Below, piece after piece: positions 25,470 to 37,417 of a stretch of 64,000 nt of DNA. The DNA is from Cunninghamella blakesleeana (lineage: Eukaryota > Mucoromycota > Mucoromycetes > Mucorales > Cunninghamellaceae). The notes below the pieces were generated by a model. It was not told the DNA's origin. It made no database searches and saw nothing but the letters and a program-made list of their open reading frames with translations. How positions within the stretch are numbered: the stretch's first letter is position 1; the number at the start of each line of letters is the position of its first letter. The stretch lies in contig JAFCIZ010000001.1 in assembly GCA_017871115.1 (NCBI GenBank), positions 2,709,501-2,773,500 on the forward strand, written 5' to 3'. The position numbers and the translations under genes were made by a program.

Positions 25470-26889
25470 TTACTTATTTTTATGCTCCATAACAGGATGA
25501 ATGTATTCATCCATAGCAAAATAAAGAGGGAGTGTAACTGCTGGTGATAATAAAGGTGTAAGAGTAATTAAGATAGCAGACCAGAACTTATATGTATTGT
25601 GTTGCTTTGCTTTAGAGTCAATCATCATCCATGTTATTGAAATAATATATACGCATACAACGTCAAAACTGATACTTGATTGAGCAGGGTGATTGAAAAA
25701 TATTTGAATCAATTGAATAAAAATAACATATGGTGTTACTAAAGGAGTTGTGGCAATTAAATTAAATATCGCTTGGTACCATTGTTGGCCGATAAGGATT
25801 AAATTTACTAAACTTCCAATACCGTAAAGAGCTATGATACTGGTACGTGGTGATCCATTACTGCTATTATCTCGACTGTCTGCGGCTTCTTTTACTGGTG
25901 ATGATACGTCTTGAGAGGTAAAAAAACACATATAAAATAATGGAATTAAAGTAAAAACATGAACTGATAAAAGTGTAGGTAAAAATGAAGCAGAATCAGT
26001 AACATAAGGTATATATGCGGTTGAAACCAATCCACCAAAACTGGCAATACCAAGTAAACCTATTAAAGTGTTGGAAGGTAATCGACTTGATTTTTGTGAA
26101 TAGATTAACATGGCACCAAAAAATAATGATAAAAATACAGATATAGCTACAACTTGACCAGCCAACATATATGCCCATACAAAAGGAATTTTTCGACGTG
26201 AACCTGTATATCGTAATCATTATCATTTAAAACAAATAAAATAACAATAATTATTATAATAATAATAAATAGTCAGTATTTATATATTTGTATTAGAATT
26301 GAATAATATTAATTAAGAATATATATACTACGCATACCTTCAATAGCCAGAATAGGAGTCCATACACTTACAGTAAAAGTACATAATTGAATACTCCATA
26401 ACCATTGCCAATCACCTGAACACACTGTTCTCCAAGCATCATCAAATAAACTAACATTGTGTAACCATTGGGACATCGTATAAATAGAAAAGTCTTCTTC
26501 TACCCCATAAAATGTTTTCCATGATAGATAGTTGTATTTAAAGAAAGCAAACATATAAGTCCAAGTACCTATTTAATATTATCATTAATATAAATATAAA
26601 TATAAATATAAAAAAATAACTTGTATTCTTAATATTATTTATTTTTTATTCATTCGTTATATTCATTTTATATATACAATATATTTAATCTTTTATTTTT
26701 ATTTTTATTTTTCCTCTTATTTTTATAATTACAAATAAATGAGACAACCCCAAATCCCATAAACAATACTGAACCAAAATTAGATTGTTGTAAGCTTGTT
26801 TTTATTTGTGGGTAAATCTTCCATACTAAATATCCAATAAGTATAAAATATGATGCTAAAATACTAAGGTCAAGGGTATAGATTGTCAT
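25470..26889 (-). CDS. Multipass membrane protein of unknown function
   Basis: Three exons (26889-26733, 26568-26338, 26203-25470) give 373 residues. About eight hydrophobic segments are visible: near the N-terminus (ASYFILIGYLVW), VLFMGFGVVSFICTW, the WSIQLCTFTVSVWTPILAI block, VVAISVFLSLFFGAML, TLIGLLGIASFGGLV, LLSVHVFTLIPLFYMCFF, IIALYGIGSLVNLILIG and the C-terminal segments. The short motif DDAWRTVCSGDWQWLWS with an acidic EGSRRK loop looks like a fungal family of uncharacterised integral membrane proteins. A polar, Asp/Ser-rich loop sits in the middle. No transporter signature is visible, so I assign no function. A CGCGAAA box lies about 65 bp upstream (26952-26958). Confidence 0.75.
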
Positions 26890-26951
26890 ATTAAATAAAA
26901 TATTATTTTATTTTTAAGAAAGAAAAGAAGCAAGAAAAAAAAAAGAAAATT

Positions 26952-26958
26952 TTTCGCG
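26952..26958 (-). promoter_or_regulatory. CGCGAAA (SCB/MCB-like) box
   Basis: The plus strand reads TTTCGCG within TTTTCGCGTTTT. On the gene strand this is AACGCGAAAA, about 65 bp before the membrane-protein ATG. It resembles SBF/MBF cell-cycle sites; a function is inferred. Confidence 0.3.
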
Positions 26959-27128
26959 TTTTAAAAAAAAATCAATTATTTTTTTTATCTGAAAAAAAAA
27001 AAAAAGAAAAGCAATACTATATAATAATAAAAATAAAATAATGATAATGATAATGATAATAACACACTATAAAATACAGTACAATTTAGTAATATATAAA
27101 AAATAAAAAAAAATAAAAATGGTGATAT

Positions 27129-30100
27129 TTATATTTCTACAAGAATAACTGTGCAATCGTCATAATCTTGTAATTTTGATGAAAAAAATCCGTTTGAACC
27201 TTCACGATTTGCAAAAAAACGAGCTGCTAATACTAATGTTTTTTCTTTTGTGTTACGTACTTTTGCTTCTTTATCGTTAAGTGCTCGGTATAATAATGGT
27301 TTACGTTCTACTTTGCTTGTATTATTTTCATCACAATCCTTACTATCTTTTGTATTTGACTCATTTTTTGTAATATCACCATTGGTAAGTTTTATTTTAT
27401 CTGTATTCGTTTTTAATTCATTTATATTATGATCACTGTCGTCTTTTGCTATTGATTTTGAATCAATTTCCATTTCATGTGAATCGTCGTCCGTTTTATT
27501 TTCAAGATCTTTTTCTTCTTTTTCTTTTTTATCCAATTGTATAGGTTGATTTTTTTCATCCATTACTGAGTGTTGTTGTCCATGTTCAATAGTTTGACTT
27601 CTTTCAGCTTCTTCTAAAAGATATTTTCCAATTTTTTCACCATCCTCTATCATAGGCCCCAATACTTTAGAAATGGCTCTATTTTGTCTTTCAGGTGTTT
27701 CCTCATACATATAGTCGAAAGTGCCATCCGTACTCATGAATAAAAAGTTCCTTCGTAGTTTTTTATCAGTCTCTGTAGTGACGAATGTACGTGGTGCTAA
27801 GGAAGATAGGGCAGAGTCGTCATCATCCGAAGAAGGTAAAGTGTCTGAAATGCGAATGAATGTTACGTCAGGTTCACAGGAGATGATTTTTTTATTAGGG
27901 TTCATTTTAAAATCTAAATCACCACAAGATCGCGCTACATTAAGGGAAGGTACATATCCATTACGAGATCTTCCACGTCCATTTTGTGTTGCTCGGGTAT
28001 CTGTTGAAGTATGTTGTTGTAATGGTGGTGGTTGTGATGGTTGTGATGGCTGATTATTACTTTCATTATTATTATTTTCATTAATATTATTATTATTTAA
28101 TACTGTAGTACGAACTGCACTTTGAGCTGTGAAACTTGAAGATGAAGAGTCACCACCATTTGAATAATCCTGGCCAGCCTGATATCCTTTTGGTCGAATC
28201 CGAGCATTTTTTAAAGCATAACGTTTAGCCTGTCGATTACCATCTTCACGTAATTTGTCTAATTCTACCTTGATAACACGGTTTTGTACAGAATCTACAA
28301 ATTCGCCTCCATTTTCTATAATTTCACGAACAAGATGTTCCAAATAAGGCTTATGATCTTGTGAGGCAAATGCAACTTCCATGATATAATCTTTATCAAA
28401 GCCACCAGGCGGTATAACATAAGGACTAGTGGATGCTGAACTTCCTCCATGTGAGTTTGAATGAGTGGTTGGCGGTGATGATGAGCCAGGTGTGGGTGCT
28501 GAAATTAAAACAGATCGTGAATCTCCAACATTAACATTTATTAACCAATTGCCAAAGAATATGTTGAGAATAAGTGTACATCCATCATTATCTACTTTAT
28601 CTTTATCTCTAGTTCTTATATCTTCATCATTATCCTCATCAATGGTCTTATCATTTTCATTACCATCCTTATTATCAATGTCCAGTACTTTTTCATTATT
28701 ATTATTATTGTTGGTATTATTTTCTTTGGAATGGTTGGCTTCAATTTGTGATTGTCGTCCAAGCTGCACCCTTTTGATATCTAAATATTTTTCATCTAAT
28801 GTATTCACAAGTTGTATAATATCCTTTTTGAATTGCTGTTGAATTTTTTCATCATCAAAACGTTGAACATCATAATTTTCACATAGTTGTTGAATGGCTA
28901 ATGGTGTGTTGCGTACAAAATATTCTGAACAACCTGATCCACCATGTCCATCAGCAAGTATAAATACACGACCTACTACACGTTTTTTTCCATTTTCAGT
29001 ATCTTTACTAGATATATCTGCAACTCTGAATTTATCTTCACATCGGATTTTGGGAATTTTAATTTTTTCTTGCGATCTAAACCTTGGGTAAGAATATCCT
29101 TTTTGTTGTACAATTGCAAAATGAGAAGCTATAGGATAGGATGAAAAATCAATAGCATCAATATAATGTTGATCAACTGGTGGTGGTGAATATAATAGTG
29201 AATAATCAAATATAGTGTCTTCTTCAGGTAAAAGTACCATTTTTGTTTCATCATCAGAGGCGCCAAATCTAATTGGAAAAAAGCGTAAATAAATAAATAA
29301 ATAAAAGGTAAATAAATAAATAAAAACAAAACAACAATAATAACAAAAATCTATTTTCTATATTCTTTTTTTTTTCTAAAAAAATAATAAAAAAAAATAA
29401 AAAACTCACCCATACCCGTCTTCTTCTGAATCAATATCAATATCCGAGCCATTATCGTCCGAGTCTCCACCGTTATTTTTTCTACGTTTTGCTTTGGCAA
29501 TCCTATATATTATATTTTTTCCAATATACCAAAGTATTAAAATAAAAAGTTTGATAATTTCGTTTTTAAAATAGCTGTTACTGTTTGAATGGAAATAGAA
29601 GAAGAAAACATACGTACTTTAACAAACTTCGATGTCTTTTGCCATATTGATTAGTTAAATTATATTGAGAAGAGCCATTTTCTACTGGTTTTATAATAAT
29701 TGGTTCTTCAGGAATTTGCTGAATTTCAGGAACAGTGGCACCATTAAGAACTTCGTCAGAAATACAATATCTTGCCTGTCTACCAGCTCCGTCTTTTTCA
29801 ATTTTAAAAGGATCGGGTTCATGTAATTCTCTAGCTATTTTACGTGAAGTTGATATAATTCCTTGGATAGTACTTTTTGGAGTTTCACCTCTATTTTATT
29901 TATAGAAGGAAAAAAAAAAAAAAAGAGTATAAATAGATTAGTGAATTTTTACTTTTTAAAAGAAATCGTACATATTTTTCTTTAATGACTTCATACAATA
30001 CATCCAAAGGAAGTACATATGCATTATAATAATAAAAAAAGGTTCACATGAGGTTGTTCAATTTACCTAAGTGGAAGTAAATCAAGAGCTCTGACAGCTA

Positions 30101-30233
30101 CAACTAATTGTGCAGCATTCATAGTTTGGTTGCCATAATAATATAATGTTGCCATAACTTTCATAAATGAAGAAGTGGATCGTAATTGATCACATAAATT
30201 TAAATGAGTAAGTTCTGTATCTATTGAATCCAT
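27129..30233 (-). CDS. Winged-helix (HARE/Gds1-type) plus PP2C-type phosphatase, probable fusion
   Basis: Four exons (30233-30067, 29890-29618, 29502-29410, 29268-27129) keep frame for 890 residues. Residues about 1-105 look like a winged helix: a helical start, then RGETPKSTIQGIISTSRKIA and a strand pair ending RQARYCIS. A basic then Asp/Glu-rich linker follows. The PP2C domain begins near 190 and shows ADGHGGSG (about 282-289), DGCTLILN, VGDSRSV, LNVARSCGDLDFK, MSTDGTFDYM and the final DDCTVILVEI. These are the metal-binding motifs of PPM phosphatases. Long Asn/Ser/Asp/Lys-rich loops interrupt it. Caution: the exon 3 donor reads GGGTGAGT, so reading through gives an immediate TGA. Two separate genes (a 178-residue winged helix, and a phosphatase starting at 29240) remain possible. 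Confidence 0.7.
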
Positions 30234-30468
30234 AAGTATATATTAAAATGTTTTTTTTTTTTAAAAAAAAAAAGGGTAATTAATTATAAAGAGATGGGAG
30301 GGAAATGAAAAATAAGTGGGGGAGGAAGAAAAAGAAAAGAACCATTTGGGAATTTTTTTAAAAAAAATCAGGTCGGTATCTAAAAAAATTGGACCGTGAC
30401 GTATAAAATAAATGTGCCTTTATCTCTTTTCTCTACCTCTTTCTTTTTCTTCCTCACTTTTTTTAATC
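30234..30468. promoter_or_regulatory. Divergent promoter, phosphatase / CUE1-like genes
   Basis: The two start codons are only 235 bp apart. The stretch holds two T-tract-to-A-tract junctions (about 30250-30272 and 30353-30368), which are stiff sequences expected to exclude nucleosomes, and a TTGGACCGTGACG segment between them. No TATA box is clear. Confidence 0.4.
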
Positions 30469-31731
30469 ATGAATGACGGTATATCTATCTTAGTGGCCGT
30501 ATTCTTAATACTTATTGCATTAAGATGGATGCTCGGTATGCTTAGAAAATATTTTATTTTATAAAATAAATAAAGAAATAATAAAAATACTGAAATATTT
30601 TTTTTTCTTTTTTTCGTTTTGTTCTTTTATATTAAATAGGAAGACAACCACAAAACCAACAACAACGACAAAGAAGAGCCCCTACAAGAAGAGTTCATCG
30701 AGTAACACCACAAATGGTATGTTTATCAATTCTTTATAAAAAAAATTATTTTTATTATTATTATTATTAATATATATATATATATATTATAACCTAAATG
30801 TATTTACCTTTTTAATATTTACTCTTTTATTATTATTTATATAGATTGAAATGGTTCGTGCTATGTTCCCCGATATTCCAATAGCTGCTATTCAAGCTGA
30901 TTTACAAAGAACAGGTTCTGTAGAAACAACTGTTGATAATGCACTTCGTGATGGTGGTTTACCTATGGTAAAATAATTTTTATACCAATTATTTTTTCTA
31001 TGATAAACATATATTTATATATATATGTTATACTTATACGATATGTTATATATTTATATATGTATGTATGTATGTATTTAGCCTGCTATACCAACTCCTC
31101 CTAGTCAACCTGGATCACCTTCTCTTAACAATAATACCTCATCCTCTTCCTCTTCTTCATCAAGAAAACTAACCAACCACGGAAGTTTGCTTCAACGTTA
31201 TAAGATAGATTCACAAAGTTTAAATGAAGAATCTTTGAAGGAACCACCAAGAGTATGGGAATCAAGCGCTGAAAAACGTCAGGAAATGTTAAAAAAGAGA
31301 AAGGAATTTATGGTTCTTCAAGCTAGAAAGTAAGTATAAATTTCTATTTTTTAAAAAAATTAAAAAAGGGAAGGATGAAAAAAATCATAGGATGTTTTTA
31401 AATAGTGATGGTTAATAATTTTATTGATATAATTACTATTATGATTATTTTATAAAGGAAACTTTTAGAAAAACAACAAGAAACAAAAACACCTAGTGAT
31501 GAAAATACCTCTACCAACCCTACTATTATCACTAACACTGATTCAATTAATAATGATATAATTGCGAATAATACTGAAGATAATAATAACGCTGCCACTT
31601 CATCCAATTCCAAAACTGACAATTTGAAAGATTTATCAGTAGATGAATTAAATGCCTTATCACCTGAAGAACGTCGTAAACATATGTTACAAGCATATGA
31701 AAAAAAGCAAACCACAGAAAATCACATTTAA
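30469..31731 (+). CDS. CUE1: CUE1-like ER membrane CUE-domain protein
   Basis: Five exons (30469-30535, 30640-30716, 30845-30967, 31082-31329, 31458-31731) give 262 residues. An N-terminal membrane anchor (ISILVAVFLILIALRWML) is followed by an Arg/Gln-rich stretch. The CUE ubiquitin-binding domain at about residues 48-89 has MVRAMFPDIPIAAIQADL and the closing TVDNALRDGGLP. A Ser run, a conserved RYKIDSQSL-PPRVWESSAEKRQEML region and an Asn-rich tail complete the protein. In yeast, Cue1 tethers and activates the E2 Ubc7 on the ER for protein degradation; the region after the CUE domain here could be the E2-binding part. With the adjacent-block J-protein, the window has two ER quality-control genes. 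Confidence 0.85.
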
Positions 31732-32222
31732 ATAATTTTCTTTTTTAATTATAATCATTATTTTAATTTTTTTTTTTTTTTTTTTTACTACTACTATTAT
31801 TATTATTTATATGATATCAACGACATTGATTTGTTTTTTGGTTTTTATTTTTATTTTTATTTTTTTTTGGTTTTTCAACATGAAATAAAAAAGAATTGTA
31901 TATTATTGAGCACTTAAATTTTTTATAGGTGAACATAACTTGTAAAAAATCGCTTTCATCATTATTAGATTTTATATCATTGATAAAAACTTTAATAGGC
32001 AAATCAAATTTTTTAATAAAATATATTTTAACATGGAAAAAAAAAAGAAAATAGTTAAAATGGATATGTGTTTTTTTTAAGAAAAAAAGGGATGTAAATG
32101 TTATACAGAGTATAAACAATGTAAAATGCTGTAAATAATAAATCGAACATTGGTGAATATTTGTAAATAAAATAAAATAAAATAAAAAATGAATATATAT
32201 ATATATAATAAAAATTAATTTG
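31732..32222. other. Convergent 3' intergenic region
   Basis: About 490 bp between the CUE1-like and nucleoporin stop codons. It contains T-runs near 31770 and 31860, AAAATA-type repeats and a short (AT)n at about 32190-32207. A 139-codon reverse ORF here is AT-composition noise. No gene supported. Confidence 0.5.
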
Positions 32223-33807
32223 TTAGCGAATTTCAATGGGTGGTTCTATTTCAGGAATCTTTTGTAATTCAAAAGCGCTTGCATTAAATGCTTTCATATC
32301 ATCATCATCTGTTTGTTGAGTTGTTCCATTAGTAGTCGATACTGTTGGTGTATTTGTTATTCCAAAACCTTGGTTTGATGATGATGCCAATCCCCCTACT
32401 CCACCTCCACCTCCACCTCCGAATGCATTTCCTGTATTACCTAACGCTGATGTTTGTCCAAAGCTTGATCCAGATCCTCCTAAAGATGATGTTTGACCGA
32501 ATGCCGAACCAGTATTACCAAGTGACGACGTTTGTCCAAAAGCTGATCCTCCTCCTAAGGTTGATGTTTGCCCAAAGGCTGATCCCCCTCCTAAGGTTGA
32601 TGTTTGACCAAAAGCTGACCCTCCTGAACCTAGTGATGACGTTTGGCCAAAGGCTGATCCAGTATTACCAAGTGACGACGTTTGTCCAAAAGCTGATCCA
32701 GTATTGCCTAAAGAAGATGTTTGCCCAAAAGCTGATCCTCCTGAACCTAATGAAGATGTTTGTCCAAATCCAGATCCTCCAGTCCCAAAAGTTGATGTTT
32801 GTCCAAATGCTGATCCAGTAGAACCTAATGCTGATGGTTGACCAAAAGCTGATCCAGTAGAACCTAATGTTGAAGGCTTTCCAAATGCTGAGCCGGTGGA
32901 TCCTAATGTTGATGTTTGACCAAAACCAGAAGATTGACCAAAAGCACTTGTTGATGAACCAAAACTAGACGTTTGAACGCCAGCACCACCAAAAGCTGAT
33001 CCACTACTACTATTACCAAATGCTGATGGTTTTCCAAATGCTGACGTTGTATTATTATTACTAGAATTAAAAGCTGTTTGGCCAAATACATTATTGTTAT
33101 TATTATTCGTTCCAAAACCTCCTCCTGATCCAAATCCCTTATTGGCTACAAAAGGTGCAAAAGGTGTATTCATTGCTGTAGTGTTTCCGAAACCGCCTGC
33201 TGTTTGATGACTTGATTTTTCATTTTCATAATGTTTTATTGCTGCTGCAGTGTTTCCATTAATTGCATCCACTTGATTTTCCATTTCTTGACTCTTTTGC
33301 TGATAACTAGACATCTTAAATTATATTTTATGATTTAGTATTGTTATTACTTGATACTTTATATTAATGTTACTTATATTAATGATAAAAAAAAAAAAAA
33401 GGCTTACATATTGACTATCATTTCCAGTAGTTTGCATACTAAGATAATAAGCTAATCTATCTTCTTCAGGACTACGATCTGTGCCAACAATTATATTAGG
33501 TTCTGATTTTGCAGGAGCATAAACTGAAAATGGCCACATAGGCCTATCAGTTTTAATGTCATTACGTATAGATGTTTCGCTGTTATGTTAATAATAAAAA
33601 TAATAATAATAATAGTAAACCTGCGGTTAGTATATCAAATAATAAGTATACATTGTAATAACAATAAATATCTATAAAATAAATATGACTACTTTACTGG
33701 TATTTTTCAGTAGAAGCAGCTTGTTGTCCGCCGGTTTTTATATGTTGAAATCTACAGTTGTTTCCATTATTACATGAACCATTTTGAAAGAATTTACAAA
33801 TAGCCAT
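32223..33807 (-). CDS. NUP42: CCCH zinc-finger FG nucleoporin (NUP42/hCG1-like)
   Basis: Three exons (33807-33698, 33579-33408, 33314-32223) give 457 residues. Residues 1-22 form a CCCH zinc finger with Cys4, Cys12, Cys18 and His22. A short linker (IRNDIKTDRPMWPFSVYAP) leads into a helix, then about 270 residues of Gly/Asn-rich FG repeats, mainly SAFGQTSSLG-type units, and the ending EIPEIEPPIEI. This order (CCCH, conserved linker, FG domain) is that of NUP42/Rip1, S. pombe Amo1 and human NUPL2, which sit on the cytoplasmic face of the pore and help Dbp5-Gle1 mRNA export. A GGGTTTTA element lies about 100 bp upstream. Confidence 0.9.
32440..32960 (-). repeat. Degenerate tandem repeat encoding FG units
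   Basis: Within the NUP42-like exon 3, units of about 33-39 bp encode Gly/Ser-Ala-Phe-Gly-Gln-Thr-Ser-x-Leu-Gly with small variations, roughly a dozen copies. Neighbouring copies are most alike, as expected from unequal crossing-over. Confidence 0.8.
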
Positions 33808-34807
33808 AATTTAAGCAATATAAATATAGAAAAAAGAAAAAGAAAAAAAAGCGTGAAAAAAAAATTCACCAGCCAGAATTTTTTATAAATAAAAGGGCGG
33901 AGTGTAAAACCCAAATAGGAAATCATGACAAAAAATTAAACTTTTAAAAGTAGGTAAAATATTATTATTTCTTTATAAATATGAAGTAAAGAAAAGTAGT
34001 TTTATATATACAAGCGTTTTTTTTTTTAATTATATGTTTATACTCCAACTATTTTAATATAAAAACTATTAATAAATATGAGTGAACTCCCATAGATCAA
34101 ATTTACAAAAGCACTTTATACTATGCCACTTTTGGGTGTCACAATTATATATTCTGGCTGTATTTGTATATCAATTATTATTATTATTTTACAAGTATAT
34201 ACCATTTACCTATTTTTTGACTTTTGCTACGCAAGTATTTTAGAAAAATAGATAAAAATATTTTGAAAATCAGATTTCTATTAATAAAAATATAAATGTA
34301 CATTCATAACGAATTAAAAAAATAAAATAAAGATTAAAAAATCTAGCCTGTAAATGAAAATGTTTTGAACAAACACAAGATGACTGATTTTCATTAATTG
34401 AATTTTTATCAGATCAAGCACGTTTTTATACTGGCAAATAATAAGTCAATGACTTGAAATTTTAATATACCAATAGTACAATTGTTGCTTATATACTGGT
34501 TAGCTTTTCCTAGAATAATCTCAACTGTAGGATGCTTCAATAAAAGACTTGTATACAAACTGAATATTGATTTATCTTCACAGATAATAGGTCATTTGTA
34601 GTAAAATTTAACGTATAATTAACGCACTCATTCTCTCAATACTGGTTAATTTTCATAATGATTCCAAATATTAATGGATTAATTTAATGATTTTAATATC
34701 AGTATAAAAAACATCATTTTTTAAGAAAAAATCATCTGATTCTGAAAATAATGATTTAAAAAAAAAAAAAAAGAAAAGGAACCTCTTGGATCTACAATTA
34801 TATTTTT

Positions 34808-34841
<34 letters not shown>

Positions 34842-34933
34842 AATATACAAGTATATATATATTGATTCCAAATTCTTAGCTTAGTTACCACCTAGAAAAG
34901 GAATAAATAATTTATATTCATTCATCTGACCAA

Positions 34934-34965
<32 letters not shown>

Positions 34966-35880
34966 CAAAAAAAAGAAAAAAATATTTTTTTAGGCATATT
35001 TATGCTCATATATCATAAAAATATCATAATATATATAATTATCTCAGGAACACCACTCTAAGAATGGAAAATAAATAAATTCATTGATGCTCATTTCGTA
35101 AAAAGAAAGAGAAGAAAATTTTTAATCGCGGTAGTTAAACTTTTTTTTCAACTAACTAAAAAAAAAAACTTGTGTGGAATTGAAATTAAACCTACCCTTT
35201 TGAAAATACAAATTACCAGGAAACAGTAGTACAACAAAGAGTTCCTCGCTTTTTTATTATTATTTTTAAAATAAAGGTATTAATATATTTATATTTTTTA
35301 TATATAGAATATTTTTAACTATTTATAAAAATAAAATAAAATAATGGCTTTATTATATAGTAGATAATTAGTTAGTACATATATTCAAAAAAAAAAAAAA
35401 AAAACGAACAATAAAAATATCTAAAAGGTAAAGGAACTAAACATATTTGTATTGTTTTTCATTTTAAGAAAGAAAACGAAGGACGCATCAGCTTGCATTA
35501 ATAAAGTTTAACTATAGTTGGTATCTTCCTGTACAGTACATGATAAAGTTTAAAACTAATATTGATAAAGTATACCTTTTTTATACAGGCGAAAGAATAA
35601 TGTAATATCCAACGCTCATTATAATTGATGACGATCTAGAATTTCATATCTTTTTATATACAAGAAAAAATCAATGTTACACAAAAGTCTATTTTTTTAT
35701 TATTGGAGAGAGATTATTTTTAACTCCTTTATATCAAAAAAAAAATATTAGTTTTTTATTTTTTTCTTTATTTTTTTTCTCTTTCTCTCTCTTTTTTTTT
35801 TTTTTTTCTTTAAAAAAATTGTATTTATATATATATAACCCTTTCCTTTCCTTAATTATTTGATATAATTTATTTTTAAA
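33808..35880. other. 2-kb intergenic region without recognisable genes
   Basis: This is the longest gene-free stretch (2073 bp), the shared upstream region of NUP42 and the Mid2-like gene. It has a (TAA)n run at about 34811-34839, an uninterrupted run of 30 T at 34936-34965 and many smaller A/T tracts. I found no multi-exon coding model, tRNA or transposon remnant. Confidence 0.5.
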
Positions 35881-37101
35881 ATGGCTGGTCCTAATGAAAG
35901 TTCAGCAGCAGCTGCACCACCACCTGATGATAAAGATCCCGTAACACCTACTCCATCAAAGGGACCTACTGAATCAAAAGATCCAAAACCTGAACCAACA
36001 CCAACAAAAGACCCCACTCCTGACAAACCCAATCCAACAACCAATACACCTAAAACTAATACACCTGCTCCTACTACAGCCGCCCCTACTACTACTACTC
36101 CTGTTGTAACACCAAAGCAACCTGTAGCAACTACCACAACAAATAATATATTGACGACACAAACAACTTTATTCTCATCTACTACACTTACAAGTAATAG
36201 CTTATCCACCACCATATCACCTACTGCTACATCAACCGGTTCTGATAAAAATAGCAATGATAATTCAGCAATGATAGGAGGTATTGTTGGCGGTATTATA
36301 GGTGCTATCGCTCTTATTGGACTTGTGTTTGGATTAATTAGAAGACAAAAAAGAAGAGCCAATAGGAATAAACGTAATATGGATGATATATTTAATTCGG
36401 ATAAACATGGGTTTGCTCCAATGGATGATTATCATACAAGTGCAAACAATAGTACAAGACAAATTGACCAACAACAAATGGCTTCTTCACCTACTTCTCC
36501 TTTCCAACCAGCACTTTCTTCTCCCCTTCAACAACAACAAATGGCTTACACTGCTTCCACAGCCCAAAGATCGGTTCCTATGCAACATTATGCTCCCCAA
36601 TTAAGCGGGGACGCTTTCCAAGATCTTACTTCGCCTGTTATGAATTATCAAGATATAAGCATGGCTCCTGTCAGTAATGTTGGATATAATAATGATCCTC
36701 ATAAATATGAAATTCCTTCTCAAGGTCAATATTATCCTGCTGAACCACTACAACAACAACAATATTATGATGATAGTAACGCTGCTGGTGGTGGTGCTTA
36801 TTATCCTTATGATCCCCAGCAGCAACAACCCTATTATGATCCTAATGTACAATATGATCCTAATCAATACGATCAATACAATCAATACAATCAAAATCAA
36901 CAACATTATGATCCCAATCATTACGATCCTAATTTACAGTATGATCAACAATATCAACAATATGATCAACATCATCAACAACCTCCTCAACAACCATACT
37001 ATGACACTCATGTATTACAACCACTTGATCAAGGACAACAACAACCTCATGTAACACCAAACGATTCCACATTAAAGGATGTACATTCTACACAAAAATA
37101 A
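35881..37101 (+). CDS. Mid2-like single-pass membrane protein with Thr/Pro-rich ectodomain
   Basis: One exon encodes 406 residues. Residues 1-125 are rich in Pro, Thr, Ser and Lys, suited to O-mannosylation. A Gly-rich membrane segment at about 131-151 (GGIVGGIIGAIALIGLVFGL) is followed by a basic RRQKRRANRNKR stop-transfer. The 230-residue tail is dominated by Gln, Tyr, Asp and Pro, with repeated YDPN and QQY units. The design resembles fungal wall-stress sensors (Mid2/Wsc type) or Msb2-like proteins. There is no N-terminal signal peptide (it starts MAGPNESS), so the first Met may be wrong or the protein may insert by its membrane segment alone. The long T-rich leader upstream fits a promoter. 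Confidence 0.72.
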   Translation: MAGPNESSAAAAPPPDDKDPVTPTPSKGPTESKDPKPEPTPTKDPTPDKPNPTTNTPKTNTPAPTTAAPTTTTPVVTPKQPVATTTTNNILTTQTTLFSSTTLTSNSLSTTISPTATSTGSDKNSNDNSAMIGGIVGGIIGAIALIGLVFGLIRRQKRRANRNKRNMDDIFNSDKHGFAPMDDYHTSANNSTRQIDQQQMASSPTSPFQPALSSPLQQQQMAYTASTAQRSVPMQHYAPQLSGDAFQDLTSPVMNYQDISMAPVSNVGYNNDPHKYEIPSQGQYYPAEPLQQQQYYDDSNAAGGGAYYPYDPQQQQPYYDPNVQYDPNQYDQYNQYNQNQQHYDPNHYDPNLQYDQQYQQYDQHHQQPPQQPYYDTHVLQPLDQGQQQPHVTPNDSTLKDVHSTQK

Positions 37102-37417
37102 AAATAAAAAAAAAATAAAAAATGCATATTTACCATATATATATATCTTTGTACTCTTTTTTTTTTTTTTTTTTTTTTCTTCTCTTAATTGTTTCATAGC
37201 CTCATTTAAATTATATAATAACAAAACCTTAATTTTTATTAATGGTTTATTTTATTTTTTTGTAATAAACGAAAAAAAAAAGAATAGAAATATACTAAAT
37301 AAAATATTAATATATATTATAAACACATATTAAATGATAATAAATGATAATAAATGATAAAAAAATAAAAAAAATATTCAAGTATTTCTACGTAGGTACG
37401 ATTTTTTTTTCTTTGTT
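37102..37417. other. Convergent 3' intergenic region
   Basis: 316 bp between the Mid2-like and sphingomyelinase stop codons. It holds a run of about 20 T near 37158-37178 and three tandem AAATGATAAT-like units near 37332-37360. No gene seen. Confidence 0.45.

Noticed and set aside
31817..32236. 139-codon minus ORF between CUE1-like and NUP42-like genes
   Set aside because: Phe/Ile/Tyr-rich translation of AT-rich 3' flank; no splice or homology support.
32345..32821. 158-codon plus ORF with Leu/Met-rich repeats
   Set aside because: Antisense reading of the FG-repeat array.
33808..35880. Possible transposon remnant or RNA gene in the 2-kb gap
   Set aside because: I found no terminal repeats, transposase-like exons or cloverleaf pattern, only homopolymer and triplet tracts.
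35856..36362. 168-codon reverse ORF opposite the Mid2-like gene
   Set aside because: It is the antisense of a Pro/Thr repeat region (Val/Gly-rich shadow) and has no independent support.
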